Notes: generated by a model not told the origin, from the letters alone. Positions 42,757 to 55,100 are shown, counted from the first letter of the stretch. The stretch is DNA of 64,000 nt from Zymoseptoria tritici IPO323 (GCF_000219625.1 NC_018218.1:1054001-1118000), one strand, 5' to 3'. Translations and numbers: made by a program.

Positions 42757-43128
42757 TCACGGATCGCAGTTCGCAGTTTGGCCTGGACCGGGATTGGGGC
42801 GGCAGGTGTGTCCGTTCGCGGGGCATTGCTGAGCGGGCAAACATCGCAACGTCAGCTGAGGAATCGAGAAGTAGTCAAGAGGAGAGTCAGTGCCGTACGT
42901 TGGTGCATGTAAATATGCCTGTTTGTCCCGTTTGTTCTGGATCAGAGGGTCCGCAAACTCCGTGTGGGAAACGGTCGCAACTGTTCTTGTCGGAGCATTT
43001 GTCGCAGTCCTGGACGTTTGTCATTATGTGGAATGGGAGGGGCGACTTGGAGCGGGAGGACTTGCGTAAGCCATGGCCAAGGAGGCCAGTGCGAGAATGA
43101 CGGAGAGCTGGAAGATCTGCATTGTCAT
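42757..43128 (-). CDS. Small secreted cysteine-rich protein (8 Cys)
   Basis: Predicted exons 43128-43066, 43009-42899 and 42828-42757 give 81 residues. Exon 1 is a clear signal peptide (MTMQIFQLSVILALASLAMA). The mature part begins with DCDKCSDKNSCDRF, then HGVCG, FTCTN, QCPANGHTCRP and ends TANCDP; eight cysteines in about 60 residues. Introns are 56 nt (a GC-AG intron with donor GCAAGT, acceptor CCAG) and 70 nt (donor GTACGG, CTGAC branch, CTCAG); all phases are zero. Such proteins are typical apoplastic effectors, adhesion or antimicrobial proteins in plant-associated fungi; the role is not known. A GTGAGC donor overlaps the proposed stop codon, so a further exon is possible. The start could be the second Met. 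Confidence 0.6.
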
Positions 43129-43578
43129 GTGGGCCAAGGACGGAAAGTCGACTCTCTCAGGACGTTTTCCAGATGTTCGAAGAAGGATGGAAGACTTCCG
43201 GGTGGGAGGGGAAACGAACCAGAGGCCAAAGCTCGGTCTGGCCGGTGTCATCGGGAATGGGCGGATAGAATTACAAGGTTCCGAGTCACAAAGTCTCACA
43301 AAGTGTCAGCGAGAGCAGGCTTCGATATGTTGAGGCTTGTCTGTATCTTCCAGCTGACCGGGAATCGACGATTGTCGCTGCTGCTAGGATGCTCGGTTGG
43401 AGAGATATTATCAGAGTTTCTCTGTGCTCGCACTTGAGTTGCACTTCAGCCGATCCCTGCTGCATTTCCAGGATGATTCGCATGAAGTGTCTGGTCGAAG
43501 CTGTTTGCCATCAGAAGAACATGCGTCCTCACGCTGCAACAAGATCCGCGCAGCGTATGCTCCTCATTTCGAACCACA
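43129..43578. other. Intergenic spacer
   Basis: Promoter side of the secreted-protein gene and 3' flank of the deaminase gene. No supported gene. Confidence 0.5.
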
Positions 43579-45324
43579 TCAGTCCAAAGTGTTGATATCA
43601 TGCTCCGGTCCATATTCCAACACAACGTCCGAGCAAAACTTCTCAAACTCCTTCGCCCATATCTTCATCCTCTCCGCTCGCACCCCTTTCCCGTACGCAC
43701 CATCCTTGACTGACTGGGTCCAATCTTTGGCCGTACAATCTTCATAATTCGCCCATCTCACACTATTCTCCGCCAAACTTGCCAGTCCTTCCAACCCCAG
43801 ATTCTCCCATCCTTGCAGCGCCTGCCAGAAGTCGTGTGTCATGCCGTTGTCGCCTGTTCCAAGAATCGCAGGGTCGTCATTGGAGAGCGCACATGGTACA
43901 CCGCGGGCAATCAGAGCTGGTAGAGGGTTGGCCATGATACTGCTGGCGAAGCGGAGCACTTCGTTGCTGACGGGACAACTTTCGATGAGAATCTTCTTCT
44001 CCTTCACCATGTCGATGAGTAAGGGGTGTTTGTAGAGTGAGAAGCCATGGCCCAATCGTCTTGTGCCGAGCAAAACCGCGTCGAATAGATTCTCGTCCAC
44101 GGAATCGCCGTCGCCGAGTGTCTCGCCAGCGTGCAAGAAGAATGGAATGTCGATTGCTTCTTGTGCGCATGCCTTTTTGAACCAAAATAGTTCGGGAACA
44201 AGATCGGCAAGAGGTCTTCCTATATCTTCCTGTCCTACCAAGTCGTAGCCGCCAATGAGATCTGGAAATTCAAGCTTCATCTCGATGCACTTCTTCATGT
44301 CTGTGATGATTTCTCTCGTAGAGCCGTGTCGAATAGTAGTCCAGATTACCCTACCTCCCCAGAAATCCTTGCCTTCCTCGGACTTTTTGAAGCTGTCAAT
44401 CTCAACCTCCAGTGCGTCCAGCATGTTGAAATGGTCGTCGTCCGGCTGTTCTTGGCCTTCGCGCCAGTATGGTCCCAAGAAATCTGTCCGAATGTCCACC
44501 CATCGTACGCCGTCTTCGTTGAGTTTGCGAAGCATGAGTCGAATGAAAGCTTTGAAGACTGGCTCGTAACGATGCAAGCTGGCGAGGATACGGAACGTTG
44601 AGATGAACTTCTTCCAGACCGCGTGCGGGCCCATGTGATGCGAGATGGACTCTTCTGGTGTGATTGTCACGCGAGATTTGATCCACTTCTTGAAGCCGTC
44701 TGTACCTCCATTGGGGAAGCTTTCCGCCGCGGTCGCGATTGGGATGAGGTCGTTGGCCTTGTACGATTCTGACCACAGGGCAGCACCGGTGGACATCGAT
44801 TTCTGTTGAGCAAAGCGGAACACAAACGGCTGTTCTTCCAGAGCTTCTGACGTGTGCAGTGGCTGCTCTGACGTGATGCATATTCCTGGCGTGGAGAAAG
44901 CAGTCTCGATGAACCAGTCCATGTCTCCCATGGCATCGAGATGGCAGTGCAAAAGAGCTCCTTTTGGCATCTTTCTGATGATCTTCCAGAGTTTGCTCTG
45001 CTCCATTCGCTCCTTCGCGAGGGAGAACATCATTCCTGGATAGACGGCTCCCTTGCCTTCTTTGGCCAGATCGTCCTCAAGGCTTGGAAGCCATAGTGTT
45101 TGCTGTTCTTCGAAGCGGATGGCGGAGACAATAGCAGCGGCTTCCCTTGCCATGGGAGACAGTGTCTCTCGGAAGGCATGATCACTGCGCTGAAGCTTCT
45201 CCTGGGTCACAAGAGCGTCTCGTCCATCTAGATACTTTTGAATGAAGGGCTGGTCAATACTGGGCACGCCTTCCTTCTGTGCGAAGGCTTCCTCGCTGTC
45301 GATGTCGTTCTGGGGGTCGGCCAT
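43579..45324 (-). CDS. ADA2/CECR1-type adenosine deaminase
   Basis: A 581-residue single-exon metal-dependent deaminase. The zinc and catalytic motifs in order are LLHCHLDAMGD (His126 and His128), FFLHAGETLGDGD, RRLGHGFSLYKHP, ILIESCPVSNEVL and CALSNDDPAILG. The N-terminal region (LARDAL-like helices before residue 90) and overall length fit the ADA2/ADGF group. It would convert adenosine (or a related purine nucleoside) to inosine. Unlike animal ADA2 no signal peptide is visible, so it is inferred cytosolic. The start was set at MADPQND (45324); the preceding in-frame TTG is not a start. It is divergent from the PI-PLC gene. Confidence 0.9.
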   Translation of the reverse strand: MADPQNDIDSEEAFAQKEGVPSIDQPFIQKYLDGRDALVTQEKLQRSDHAFRETLSPMAREAAAIVSAIRFEEQQTLWLPSLEDDLAKEGKGAVYPGMMFSLAKERMEQSKLWKIIRKMPKGALLHCHLDAMGDMDWFIETAFSTPGICITSEQPLHTSEALEEQPFVFRFAQQKSMSTGAALWSESYKANDLIPIATAAESFPNGGTDGFKKWIKSRVTITPEESISHHMGPHAVWKKFISTFRILASLHRYEPVFKAFIRLMLRKLNEDGVRWVDIRTDFLGPYWREGQEQPDDDHFNMLDALEVEIDSFKKSEEGKDFWGGRVIWTTIRHGSTREIITDMKKCIEMKLEFPDLIGGYDLVGQEDIGRPLADLVPELFWFKKACAQEAIDIPFFLHAGETLGDGDSVDENLFDAVLLGTRRLGHGFSLYKHPLLIDMVKEKKILIESCPVSNEVLRFASSIMANPLPALIARGVPCALSNDDPAILGTGDNGMTHDFWQALQGWENLGLEGLASLAENSVRWANYEDCTAKDWTQSVKDGAYGKGVRAERMKIWAKEFEKFCSDVVLEYGPEHDINTLD

Positions 45325-45808
45325 GTTCAAGTGAGGAACGAACGGAAAATGAGATCAACTCAACGGGCTCACGAAACGAGAAAAGAAACTGTTCGAAATG
45401 TCCAGCAATCACAGGTTGAACATCGGTGTCCCTTCTTGAAGTGTTCGACGAGTTCGCAGATCGCCTACAACGACTTGTGGCCAATTCGATCTCGAGCGGC
45501 AGAAGTCAAGGAGTGCTTCTCCCCAAGGACAAATGGCTATTTTCTTCCACTGCAGAGACATCGATCATCGTTGGACACAGAACTGCACTGTTTGGAATGT
45601 CGCACTGGATGCTGTTATCTCCAGCCTTCGCCGGCGACAATACTTCTTCAGCTGCTCCATCATGCAAATGCAGCCAAGCTCAAACTGACGTAGTCGTCTT
45701 GGCTGCTGTTGGTCGCCATTGACACGTTAGGAGTTTCACCATTGTACAGGATCAAAGCTACAAGACCTGATTGAAATCCAGTCCACAGTCTGAGTAACCA
45801 TCCCAGAC
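45325..45808. promoter_or_regulatory. Shared divergent promoter, adenosine deaminase / PI-PLC
   Basis: A 484-bp interval between two divergent ATGs, so both promoters must lie here or overlap. No TATA box stands out. Confidence 0.5.
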
Positions 45809-47563
45809 ATGAACAACGCTACAAACATGACCTCTGGATTAGCCTCCACGCTCTCCAAGCTCAACCCATTCGTCAAGTCCAGCCGAGATGAGGACGACTA
45901 TGGAGAAGAAGTCGGAAGCGATTCTGTCGCAGGAGGCGGTCATGCTTCTCGTGTGAGCAAGATTACCAAGGAGGAGCTCTACGTCAGTCGGGCGCTCAAG
46001 AAGTTCATTATCGAGGAGAAGATTCTGGGCGAGCATGATGTCAATCTACACGAGGTCGAGACCACTGGCGCCATGAAGGAGCTTCTGGACAAGCCTCATG
46101 TGCATGTGCCCCGAGAATTGACGGACAGATCTCATCCGCTCACGGAGTACTTCATCAGCTCCAGCCACAACACCTATCTGCTCGCCCACCAACTGTATGG
46201 GACATCCTCCGCTGTGGCCTACGAGATCTCTCTGAAGGCAGGAGCCCGGTGTGTTGAAATCGATGCTTGGGACAATGACGACGACAAAGACGAGCCAAAG
46301 GTCACTCACGGTTACACCCTGACCTCCAATATTGCGTTCCGAAAGGTATGCGAAACAATTCGCGATGTGTATGATTCTGAGCAAGCAGAGGGCAAGCTGC
46401 AATCCGGCTATGCAGCTGCTCCCATCATGCTATCGCTCGAAAATCACTGTGGTGCTCACGGGCAAGCGAGACTTGCAGCGATCATGAAAGAAGTCTGGGC
46501 CGATCGATTGTTGAGTAAGCGAATCCGAGATGAAGGCACACGGGAGACAGAGCACAGTGGGGAGCACGTCAACCTTGCTGAATTGGGCTCCAAAATCGCT
46601 GTGATTGTCGAGTACCATCTGCCTGGCGAAGCCGACTCGGATGATGAAACGGAGGACGACGAGCCACAAGACGTCAAGGACCAGCGCCATGCCTACCAGC
46701 AGCAGAAGAAGGAGAGCCCCAAAGGCGTCATCATCCCGGAGCTGGCTGAGCTGGGAGTATACGCGCAGTCCGTAAAGCCTTCTAACAACTCATGGTTCGA
46801 GTCGGAGTTGCAAGACCGCCCGCATAATCATCTCATCAATGTCTCGGAATCTGGTCTTGCGCCTTTGATGGCGCATTCCAGCCCTAAGATCAGCAAGCAC
46901 AATTCTCAGCATCTCATGCGTGTCTATCCGAAGGGCATCCGCATTTCCTCCAAAAACCTGAATCCTGTTCCGTTCTGGGGTATTGGCGCACAGATCTGTG
47001 CCCTCAACTGGCAGACATTCGATGCAAGCATGCAGCTCAACGAAGCTCTCTTCGCGGGCACTGACGGTTATGTCCTCAAGCCCGTTGCACTCCGAGCAGG
47101 CGGATCAGGCATCCTCAACAGCGGCAAGAAGCAAAAGCTACAACTCCGCATCGCAGGAGCTTCGAACTTGTCATTACCAAAGGGTCGTGAGGCTGATGAC
47201 ATCAAGCCCTACGTGACCTGCACTTTGGTCCACCCTGATGACACGGACAACGAGCCTCCGAAGCGCAAGACGTCCGGATACCACCAACACAAGCTTGGTC
47301 TACTGCACAAAGGCGAGAATCCAGCCAATACCGATCCCGTCTGGAACGAGACGCTCGAGTGGACCTATGAAGAGAACGAGTTGACTTTCTTGAGGATTCT
47401 GATCAAGAGCGACGACTCTTGGGCACGCAATCCGGTCTTTGCGGTCGCGACAGTGAGGTTGCTGTATGTCGAAGGCGGATGGACTTTCATCAGAATGTTG
47501 GATCTGAAGGGCAGGGAGACACATTGCACGATGTTTGTGAATTTCAAGGTTACGGAGGCTTAG
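45809..47563 (+). CDS. Phosphoinositide-specific phospholipase C
   Basis: A 584-residue single-exon enzyme. The X domain holds SSSHNTYLLAHQLYG (His120) and VTHGYTLTSNI (His167), the two catalytic His, with Glu/Asp in CVEIDAWD as calcium ligands. An acidic linker (about 275-295) precedes the Y domain (GVIIPELAELGVYAQSV, MRVYPKGIRISSKNLNPVPFWGIGAQICALNWQTFD). A C2 domain is at about 450-580 (LQLRIAGASNLSLPKG, PVWNETLEWTY). There is no PH domain or clear EF-hand, a shortened fungal architecture. It cleaves PIP2 to IP3 and diacylglycerol at membranes in calcium signalling. M7 is an alternative start. Confidence 0.93.
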   Translation: MNNATNMTSGLASTLSKLNPFVKSSRDEDDYGEEVGSDSVAGGGHASRVSKITKEELYVSRALKKFIIEEKILGEHDVNLHEVETTGAMKELLDKPHVHVPRELTDRSHPLTEYFISSSHNTYLLAHQLYGTSSAVAYEISLKAGARCVEIDAWDNDDDKDEPKVTHGYTLTSNIAFRKVCETIRDVYDSEQAEGKLQSGYAAAPIMLSLENHCGAHGQARLAAIMKEVWADRLLSKRIRDEGTRETEHSGEHVNLAELGSKIAVIVEYHLPGEADSDDETEDDEPQDVKDQRHAYQQQKKESPKGVIIPELAELGVYAQSVKPSNNSWFESELQDRPHNHLINVSESGLAPLMAHSSPKISKHNSQHLMRVYPKGIRISSKNLNPVPFWGIGAQICALNWQTFDASMQLNEALFAGTDGYVLKPVALRAGGSGILNSGKKQKLQLRIAGASNLSLPKGREADDIKPYVTCTLVHPDDTDNEPPKRKTSGYHQHKLGLLHKGENPANTDPVWNETLEWTYEENELTFLRILIKSDDSWARNPVFAVATVRLLYVEGGWTFIRMLDLKGRETHCTMFVNFKVTEA

Positions 47564-47956
47564 TGGTGTGGAGGGCAAGGTATGGGACAAATCGCCGGAC
47601 ATCAGGACTGTGAACGAAGACAACAGTGATGAAATATCGACAGAAAGGGGCAACAGCTACGTGAATTATGATTTGGACGAGACTTGACCGCTCGCTGAAG
47701 CAAGGTCGCCATTTATACGACTTCAGGCGTAAAACCTGGTATGGACTCAGTAGGTACCGGTCCGGGCATTGAGGTCGTCGTTGTTGATGGCGTCCTTCCG
47801 CAATAGCCGCCTCCACCCCCTGCGTAAGTACAGCTCAGACAGCATTCGTCCACGATCTTATACATGTTTCGTATCTGTCGACCGAGCACGCTGGCCGGCA
47901 TCCTGCGAACATCGTTCAGTGTTCCAGTACCAGTCACTGGCAATCGCCGAGTCAAT
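47564..47956. other. Intergenic spacer
   Basis: 3' flank of PI-PLC and promoter of the peroxiredoxin gene. No supported gene. Confidence 0.5.
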
Positions 47957-48567
47957 ATGGCCCGTGAGTCGAAGCTACGCTCGTCAATGTGGATCTGAAG
48001 ACTGACCCAAAAGCAGACACTACATTTCCCTCTGACTTGCCAAAACCCGAGGACGATGGAACTTGCAACCATCTGACTGGATCGCGCTTTCCTTCCGTTG
48101 CTCTGCCCGCTACTTCGGGATCTACAGTCGACCCATCTACGCTTTCTGGCCTATCCATCCTATTCTGCTACCCGCGAACTGGAGCTCCCAATGAGACAAT
48201 CACCGATGACTGGAACGCAATCCCCGGAGCGCGAGGCTGTACGCCACAAGCTTGTTCCTTCCGCGATGCCTGCGACGAGTTCAGGAGTCTTGGAGTGAGC
48301 AACATCTTCGGCGCCAGCACTCAAGACACTCCGTACCAGCAGGAAGCCAAGGACAGGAATCATCTTCCGTACGACTTGCTCAGCGACGAGAAGACGGAAA
48401 TGATAAAAGCTTTGAACTTGCCTACGTTTGAATGGAAGGGGACGAAGCTGATCAAACGGCTATCGATGGCGATCGAGGATGGCAAGATTATCAAGGTCTT
48501 CTACCCGGTCTTCCCACCGAACGAGAGTGCGAATGAGGTATTGAAGTGGCTCAAGGAAAGTCGCTAG
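47957..48567 (+). CDS. PrxQ/BCP-type peroxiredoxin
   Basis: A 7-nt first coding exon (47957-47963, ATGGCCC), a 53-nt intron (GTGAGT, CTGAC branch, GCAG) and exon 48017-48567 give 185 residues. The thioredoxin fold shows FPSVALPAT, LFCYPRTGAP and the active site ARGCTPQACSFRD, with peroxidatic Cys77 and a second Cys82 five positions on, the atypical 2-Cys PrxQ arrangement. It would reduce peroxides using thioredoxin. The large exon has no ATG before residue 150, which is why the tiny upstream exon is needed. An extra segment (NETITDDWNAIP) between the PRTG and GCT motifs is common in fungal members. Confidence 0.82.
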
Positions 48568-49172
48568 AATGCGTGCTGTGTTGTCGGCCGCAGCTGGTGT
48601 ATGGAGACGAGGTGAGTTGGGCGATTTACACAGCATTGTCTGAGGCTTGTCGAGAAAAGTCGGTCCATGATCTTCTAGCTGTAGACCGCGTCTGTCAACA
48701 TTGAAAATTATGACAACAATGAACCTGATAGCTCGTCCACATCGGGAAGTTGCTGGAAGTTGAATGTAACGGGCCAGCTTCGGGCTTTCTGATAGCCGGA
48801 CCCTGATCGGCAGCGTCATCCGCCGTTCGCGCGAGATCACGCATGTGACTGGCGAGCTGTGTGCTTCATGTGGCCCACTTCAACACCAGACCGCACATAA
48901 TATTCCTCCTATCGTGGACACATCTCCCGCAGCCTCTCGAAACTCACCTGAGCCTCGATATGCCAACTCTCGGCTTCCAGACCTCGCCATGTCCTAAGTG
49001 ACCTACGAAGATGCTCAACAGCATAGACAGCGGCCCAAGGCACGCGGGCCCGCCGACCGATTCAACTCAGCAAGCAAGAGCCGGATAAATCACCACAGGA
49101 CTTTGCCCCGACCTTGAGAGAGAGTCAACAGTATTCCGACCGTACTCGTATAAACCTCCTCTGCGAGCAGTC
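48568..49172. other. Intergenic spacer
   Basis: 3' flank of the peroxiredoxin gene and promoter of ATG2. Nothing coding. Confidence 0.5.
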
Positions 49173-52100
49173 ATGTCGTGGTGGCACACGAAGCTCCTTC
49201 GCTACGGCCTGCGTTATGGACTTTCGCAGACAGGCCTACTGGAAGATACCGCCATCGATCTGGATAATCTCGACATTACATTCGGAAAGCAGAATGTGAT
49301 CGAGCTCAAAGATGTCGGTCTCAACATCAAGAGAATCGCCAAATTGGCACAGCTGCCTCCGTGTGTTCGTCTCGAAACCGCTCGCGTGCTATCGTTACGC
49401 CTGACAATCCCTGCGGACTTCTACCAGTCAAGCATCGTCGCTGAGATCGATGGAGTGGAACTACTGCTCCAGCTAGACGATGCGTCCGAGCGGCCACCAC
49501 CTCAAGAATCAAACAAATCGAGATATAGGTCGCCGGCCACAGCGCGAACGCCACAGCATAGGAAGATAAATCGACGGTTAAACTCTCCTCCTGCGTACGA
49601 TCCTGGAGACTTTCGAGAACCTGAGGAAGAGTTGCACATACCGACCGCTGAGGAAGTGGCACAGTCATTCTTGTTGAGGCAGCCGTCAGACGAGCGCAGA
49701 GAGCTTGAAGCTACTCTGACAGGCAACGGCAAGGGAGTTGAAGAGTCGATCGTGAGTGAGAGTAGTGATGGAGGTGATACCGGTACGGGAATGGGAATTG
49801 GAGTTCCAGGATTTCTGGCAGGCTTTCTCCGCGGACTGGGTGACCGATTTCGGCTCGAAGTGAAGAACGTACATATCAGAGTCGAAACAGTCATGCCAGG
49901 CGAGTTGAACGAAAGGATGCCTGTCACTTTGAGGCTCAAAGTAGGTGGAGTGAAGGTGGACCGTATGGACACTCTGGAAAATGACCTGCTTCCCAACGCT
50001 GAGCGGCAGCGAGTAGTTCAGCTCAGTGATATCAGCGTGGATCTTCTGGCTCCCATTGCGGCGATTCCGAGACACGACGAAAGATCGACATCGGGCAGAT
50101 CTATCGCCAGCAGCAATACTCAGCCGCGAAGTATGCAGCACCAGCGCGCATCGGCCGAAACGTCGAAAGCCTCCGTGCTACAGCGTTCGCAGGCTCAGCT
50201 CAACGACTTTGCGACTGGATCTCTTGTTGGCCATCGCCCCAAAGAGTCAGTGGTAGCATCATCTAAGGTCTTACAAGCTTCACACCACCGCGACCTTCAC
50301 GCTTCAATGGCTTCCGTTGGCTCAGAAAGCTTTGCCGATGCGATAGGTGATAGACAAGGTGAAGGAACGGAGAGGCCGTCAGACTTCGACATATATCCCG
50401 GAGACGACAACATCAGCTGGGGAAATCGTCGAAGAAACGCAAGCCCTCCTACGCATGATCTGTGGAAGTCGATGGCAAGCGACGACGATCTTCCCGAATC
50501 GCTTATCTTGGAAGAACAGCCGTCTGCGAACTCTCAGTCATCACGGAGTGACAGTCCTCCGGTTGTGAGGCGAGGTGACTTGACATCTGTCCGCGATGGT
50601 TCGATCAGAGGTCCCGGCTCTTGGCCGCGTTTGGACGGAAGTCCGCAGCGCCATCGCCTGCAACAAGGACCTGGCTCTTGGCCCGCACTCGATCAGATGC
50701 AGCACAGTGCTACCAAACCGCTTGCTCAAGTGCTGACGGCGGCAACAGCAAGCACCACGTACAAAGCAGGAGCCATCTCTCAACAAGGCGAGACCGATGA
50801 TACTGAGCTGCAGACGCCGACTGGTTCGGACGATGACCATGACGAAGCTGGATCCAGCGAGCTGCTTGAGTCTCGGATGTTCAGTCATGAGGAAGCGCAA
50901 AGCATCTACATGAGTGCTGTGATGGACAGTCCGAAAATGGCGATTCCAGGTGGCTGGGGTGTTGATACTCAGAGCGAGATATCGGAGCTTCTCGCCGACG
51001 AAAGATTGCCTGCAAGCCAGCATGCGGGAAATGAAGCAGAACCAAATGTCCCTGACTCTGGCCTTTCCATCGATGGGAATGCCTCAGGATATGCCACACC
51101 GCGAGCTCAGACTCCCAAACCATCTGCGGATGCCACTCGAACTCCAGATGCACACCACGAAATGGAGACACGACAGCTTGTTCACATTGACACCTTGTCA
51201 ATATCAATTCCGAGCTCTCGAGCAACACCAAGTGATGGCGCAGAGACGCGGTCTCTACAATCGCAGCATCTCGCCAAATCGGTATACGGGACTCGTGGCA
51301 TGCCTGGGACATTTTCCGTGTACTCAGAACTTACCAGCTCAAGAATGAGGGGAGCACCTACTGGGAATGACCAGTCAAACAGCGCATATCTGCCCGAACT
51401 TTTGCAGTCCAGCGCAGCACAAGGAAATACCATCGATGTGGCGTTTGGTACAGTCCAGACGCAGGTCGACATTCCGACCGGGCGTGTGCTCCATACTCTA
51501 TCAGCCAAGATAGAATCCTCTCTGAATGACGCCAGAACCGAAAAGTCTGATACCAAGCATGCACAAAGTCCGGTCGACCGGCCCAGTCCGACCATCTCAG
51601 TGCGCATTGAACGCCTCATCTGCTCATTGAGGGAGACTGGTGATAATCAAAGCCTAGCCGCGCCCAATGATAATGACGGTCTCATCGATGTCATCGCCGA
51701 GCAAGTCAGGCTCGGAACGTCTCCTCACACCACCTTCCGAATAGGAGACCTGACCATACGACTTGGCGGAAAGGATCTTCTCACCTTCGATCACGACAAT
51801 AGGAATTCGTCGTCGGCGTCTCAGATCATGCTGAAGGACTCGCCAGCGATCGCCATGGACGTTGTTCGGAACAGGGTCCTCGTCAACAAGAGACCTGTCA
51901 CCGATGTCACGCTGCACACCGCCTCTCTGAATCTCTCCGTCGATCTGACAGTCATTGACGAGACGTTTGACTCTTTCGGCGGTCTCAGCGGTGTGCTGGA
52001 GCTTGGTAGCTCGATGTTGTCAGAGAGTGCCGCCAGTTCGCCGATGTCAGCAAAAGCGCCCAAAGGTGTGCGCTTCGCAGGCGATTCGGAGGGTAGTAAA

Positions 52101-55100
52101 GACCTTGGACCGGAAGTGAAACTCAATGGTCGCATCAATGCTATTAGCGTGGCCTTGCGAGGAGCGCCTTGTTCCGTGCACCTACAGACAAGCACGACGA
52201 GGCTCGTCTATCGCGAAGTTGGGATGATCGCCACTGTCGATCGCGTCTCGCTCAAAGGACCCATCGTACAAGACCCAGCCCAGCCTGTGCCTATCGTGGC
52301 AGATTTGGCTACAGTGCGGGTCGAGTTCCATCAGCAACCACAGGACAAAGATCTCGAGCGATTGCTTTCATTGCTGACGCCATCGAAAGACAAATACGAT
52401 AACGATGATGACATCCTGATCGACACGCTATTGAGACAGAGAAGGAAGGGCTCGCTCCTGCGCGCAGCAGTCGGCGACGTGAAGTTCAAGGTCGAGAGCT
52501 GGGGATGCCTCCCAACTCTCGTTGCTCTGAGTGATGAGCTGGTCAAGCTCAGTGCTGTCACGAAATACCTGCCAGAAGACGATAGACCTGGTCTGCTCAC
52601 GCTACTTCGCATCAAATCTGGTGAAGCTCGATTTCCAGTCAACGGACGCTTTGGTCTGCTTCGATGTACTCTTCAAGATCTTCATCTCGCGCATGTTGGT
52701 CTACCTGCTCTGCTTGCGTTTGCGATTGGTGACATGGCGGCCGATCAAATGGACGGAACCAGCCTTTTGCATGCACTGGTACCATCGGCTGAGGTCGATG
52801 GGCTTCCGATGGTAATGGCACGCATTCTTGGAGACGAGGAAGAGCCGACAGTCAAGATCAAGCTGTTCAATGTTGGCGTGGAGTATAGCGTGCCAGTCCT
52901 ACTCGATCTCACCGACATGGCCGAGAATCTGGACGCCAACGAGATTGTCAATGTGATCGCACAGTCAGTGGCGGACCTGACGATGGACGTCAAAGGCCCG
53001 AAGCTTGAGCGTCTCTCGAGCGATCTCTCCGTTCCACCAGCCAAGAGGACAAACATCAAGCTCTTGGTGCACGACTCGGCTATTGGGCTGACACCTCAGA
53101 GGCTCTTAAGCAAAGCCTACTTCGTGCTTACTGATGCTTACGTCTCAACGCTTGTGCCGCCCGAAGACACTTTGTCTGTGAAGCTGGAGCTGCGCAAGGC
53201 ATCGCTATTCCTGACAGACCGCATTCTTGGCGAACCGAGCGACACTGTGCCTCAGACTGCTAATGCAGTAAACCATACGGACACCACGCAACGACTCGCA
53301 AGTACACTGAGCAAGCAAGGTTTCGTCTCAATGGGATCAATCATGTCTGCCAAAGTAGCTGTGCGTGTGAGACCAGGTAGTCTTGACTCGAAGCTTGTGC
53401 AGGTGAACGTCAACAACGAGTTGTGCTTGCTGGAAACGTGCGCAGACTCAACGCAGACACTGATAGCGACACTGAGCGCTCTCGCTCCGCCGACACCACC
53501 TGACAAGCAGCCGAAATACAACGTTGAGCCCATTACCATTGAGGATATGATGGCTTCTTTCACTGGCGACCCCTGTGCGAAGCCAGGACTTGCAACCGAA
53601 ACGCTCTTCGATGCGGAAGCCGATCAGGAAGACGAGCTAGACATGCTGATGGGCGCGTCAGGTCTCAGCGTCGCGGACGATCTGCTTGCCGCATCGGACA
53701 TGACCGCCAGCGTATACCTTCCGATGGGAGGCGACATTGACGGTCCTGATGAGGATGAGAGTATGATTGGAGAAGACTACCCTGCGACAGTTGAAAGCTT
53801 GCTTGAGGAAGAAGATCCATTCGAGATGCCCTCTTCGCCATTGGACACGAATCTTGGCGATGCAGCTTTGATGAGAGATCTTGCGCGGCAATGCAAACCT
53901 GCTCTTCGCGATGAGCCGGTCGACCTTGGACTCTACGAGATTGAGGATCTGGGATATGATGCCCTTGGTAGCGGTCAGCAAGCCTTGGGAACACATCATC
54001 GATTCAATGCGCCCTATGCCGGACGTCCTAAAGCCAAGCAGCAGCAAGTCGAGCTGCCTTTCACCTTGAAGCTTCGTGATTTCCATATCATATGGCACAT
54101 TTATGATGGCTACGATTGGCAACGTACACGTGATGGGATTATGGAAGCTGTCGAGCAAGTGGAGATGAAGGCTGAAGAGCGTCGTGCTCGAAGACGGCAG
54201 TCGCTTAATGATCGAGAGGACGATGACTCGGTCATCGGCGACTTCCTTTTCAACTCGATATACATCGGAGTGCCCGCCGACCACGATGCGCAGGAACTGC
54301 GGCGGCAGATCAACCGGAACATCGACGAGCAGATCAGCGAGACGGAGAGCATTCCAGTGTCTGGGATGTCCAGACCGACAGTCTACTCGACGTCTGGACA
54401 GCCTCGCAGACAGCGTCAGCGAAGACGACTCAAGCTCGGGCGCAGTAAGAACCACAAGATTGCGTTCGAGCTCAAGGGCGTATCCGCCGATGTCCTGATG
54501 TTTCCACTAAACAGCGGGGAAGTTGTGAGTTCTGTCGACTTGCGAGTGAAGGACTTTGAGATCTTTGACAAGGTACCGACATCAACATGGCGCAAATTCT
54601 TGACCCATATGGACAACGATCCAAGCACACGGGAGATGGCCAAGCCGATGTTTCACATCCAGTTGGACAATGTCAAGACTTTGGAAAGCCACTCCGCGTC
54701 GGAGGTCGTCCTCAAGGTTACTGTGCTTCCACTCCGACTGCACGTCGACCAGGATGCCCTCGACTTCATCACTCGCTTCTTCGAATTCAAGGACGAGTCG
54801 ACTGTTTCCAACGAGCCGGCAGGCGAGCAGCCCTTCTTGCAGCGAGTGGAGATCGACACCGTGGACATGTGCCTCGACTACAAGCCAAAGAACGTCGATT
54901 ATGTCGGCCTTCGCTCTGGCCGCACCACCGAGTTCATGAACTTCATCACGCTCGATGCATCCATGATTCGCCTCAAACACGCCATCGTCTACGGTCTCCG
55001 AGGTTTCGACACCCTGCACCAGACCCTCAACGATGTCTGGATGCCCGACATTCAATCTAACCAACTCCCTGGCATCCTCGCCGGTTTGGCACCAGTCCGG

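Noticed and set aside
42457..42912. 151-codon plus-strand frame
   Set aside because: Overlaps, antisense, the spliced cysteine-rich secreted protein gene, which has better coding evidence.
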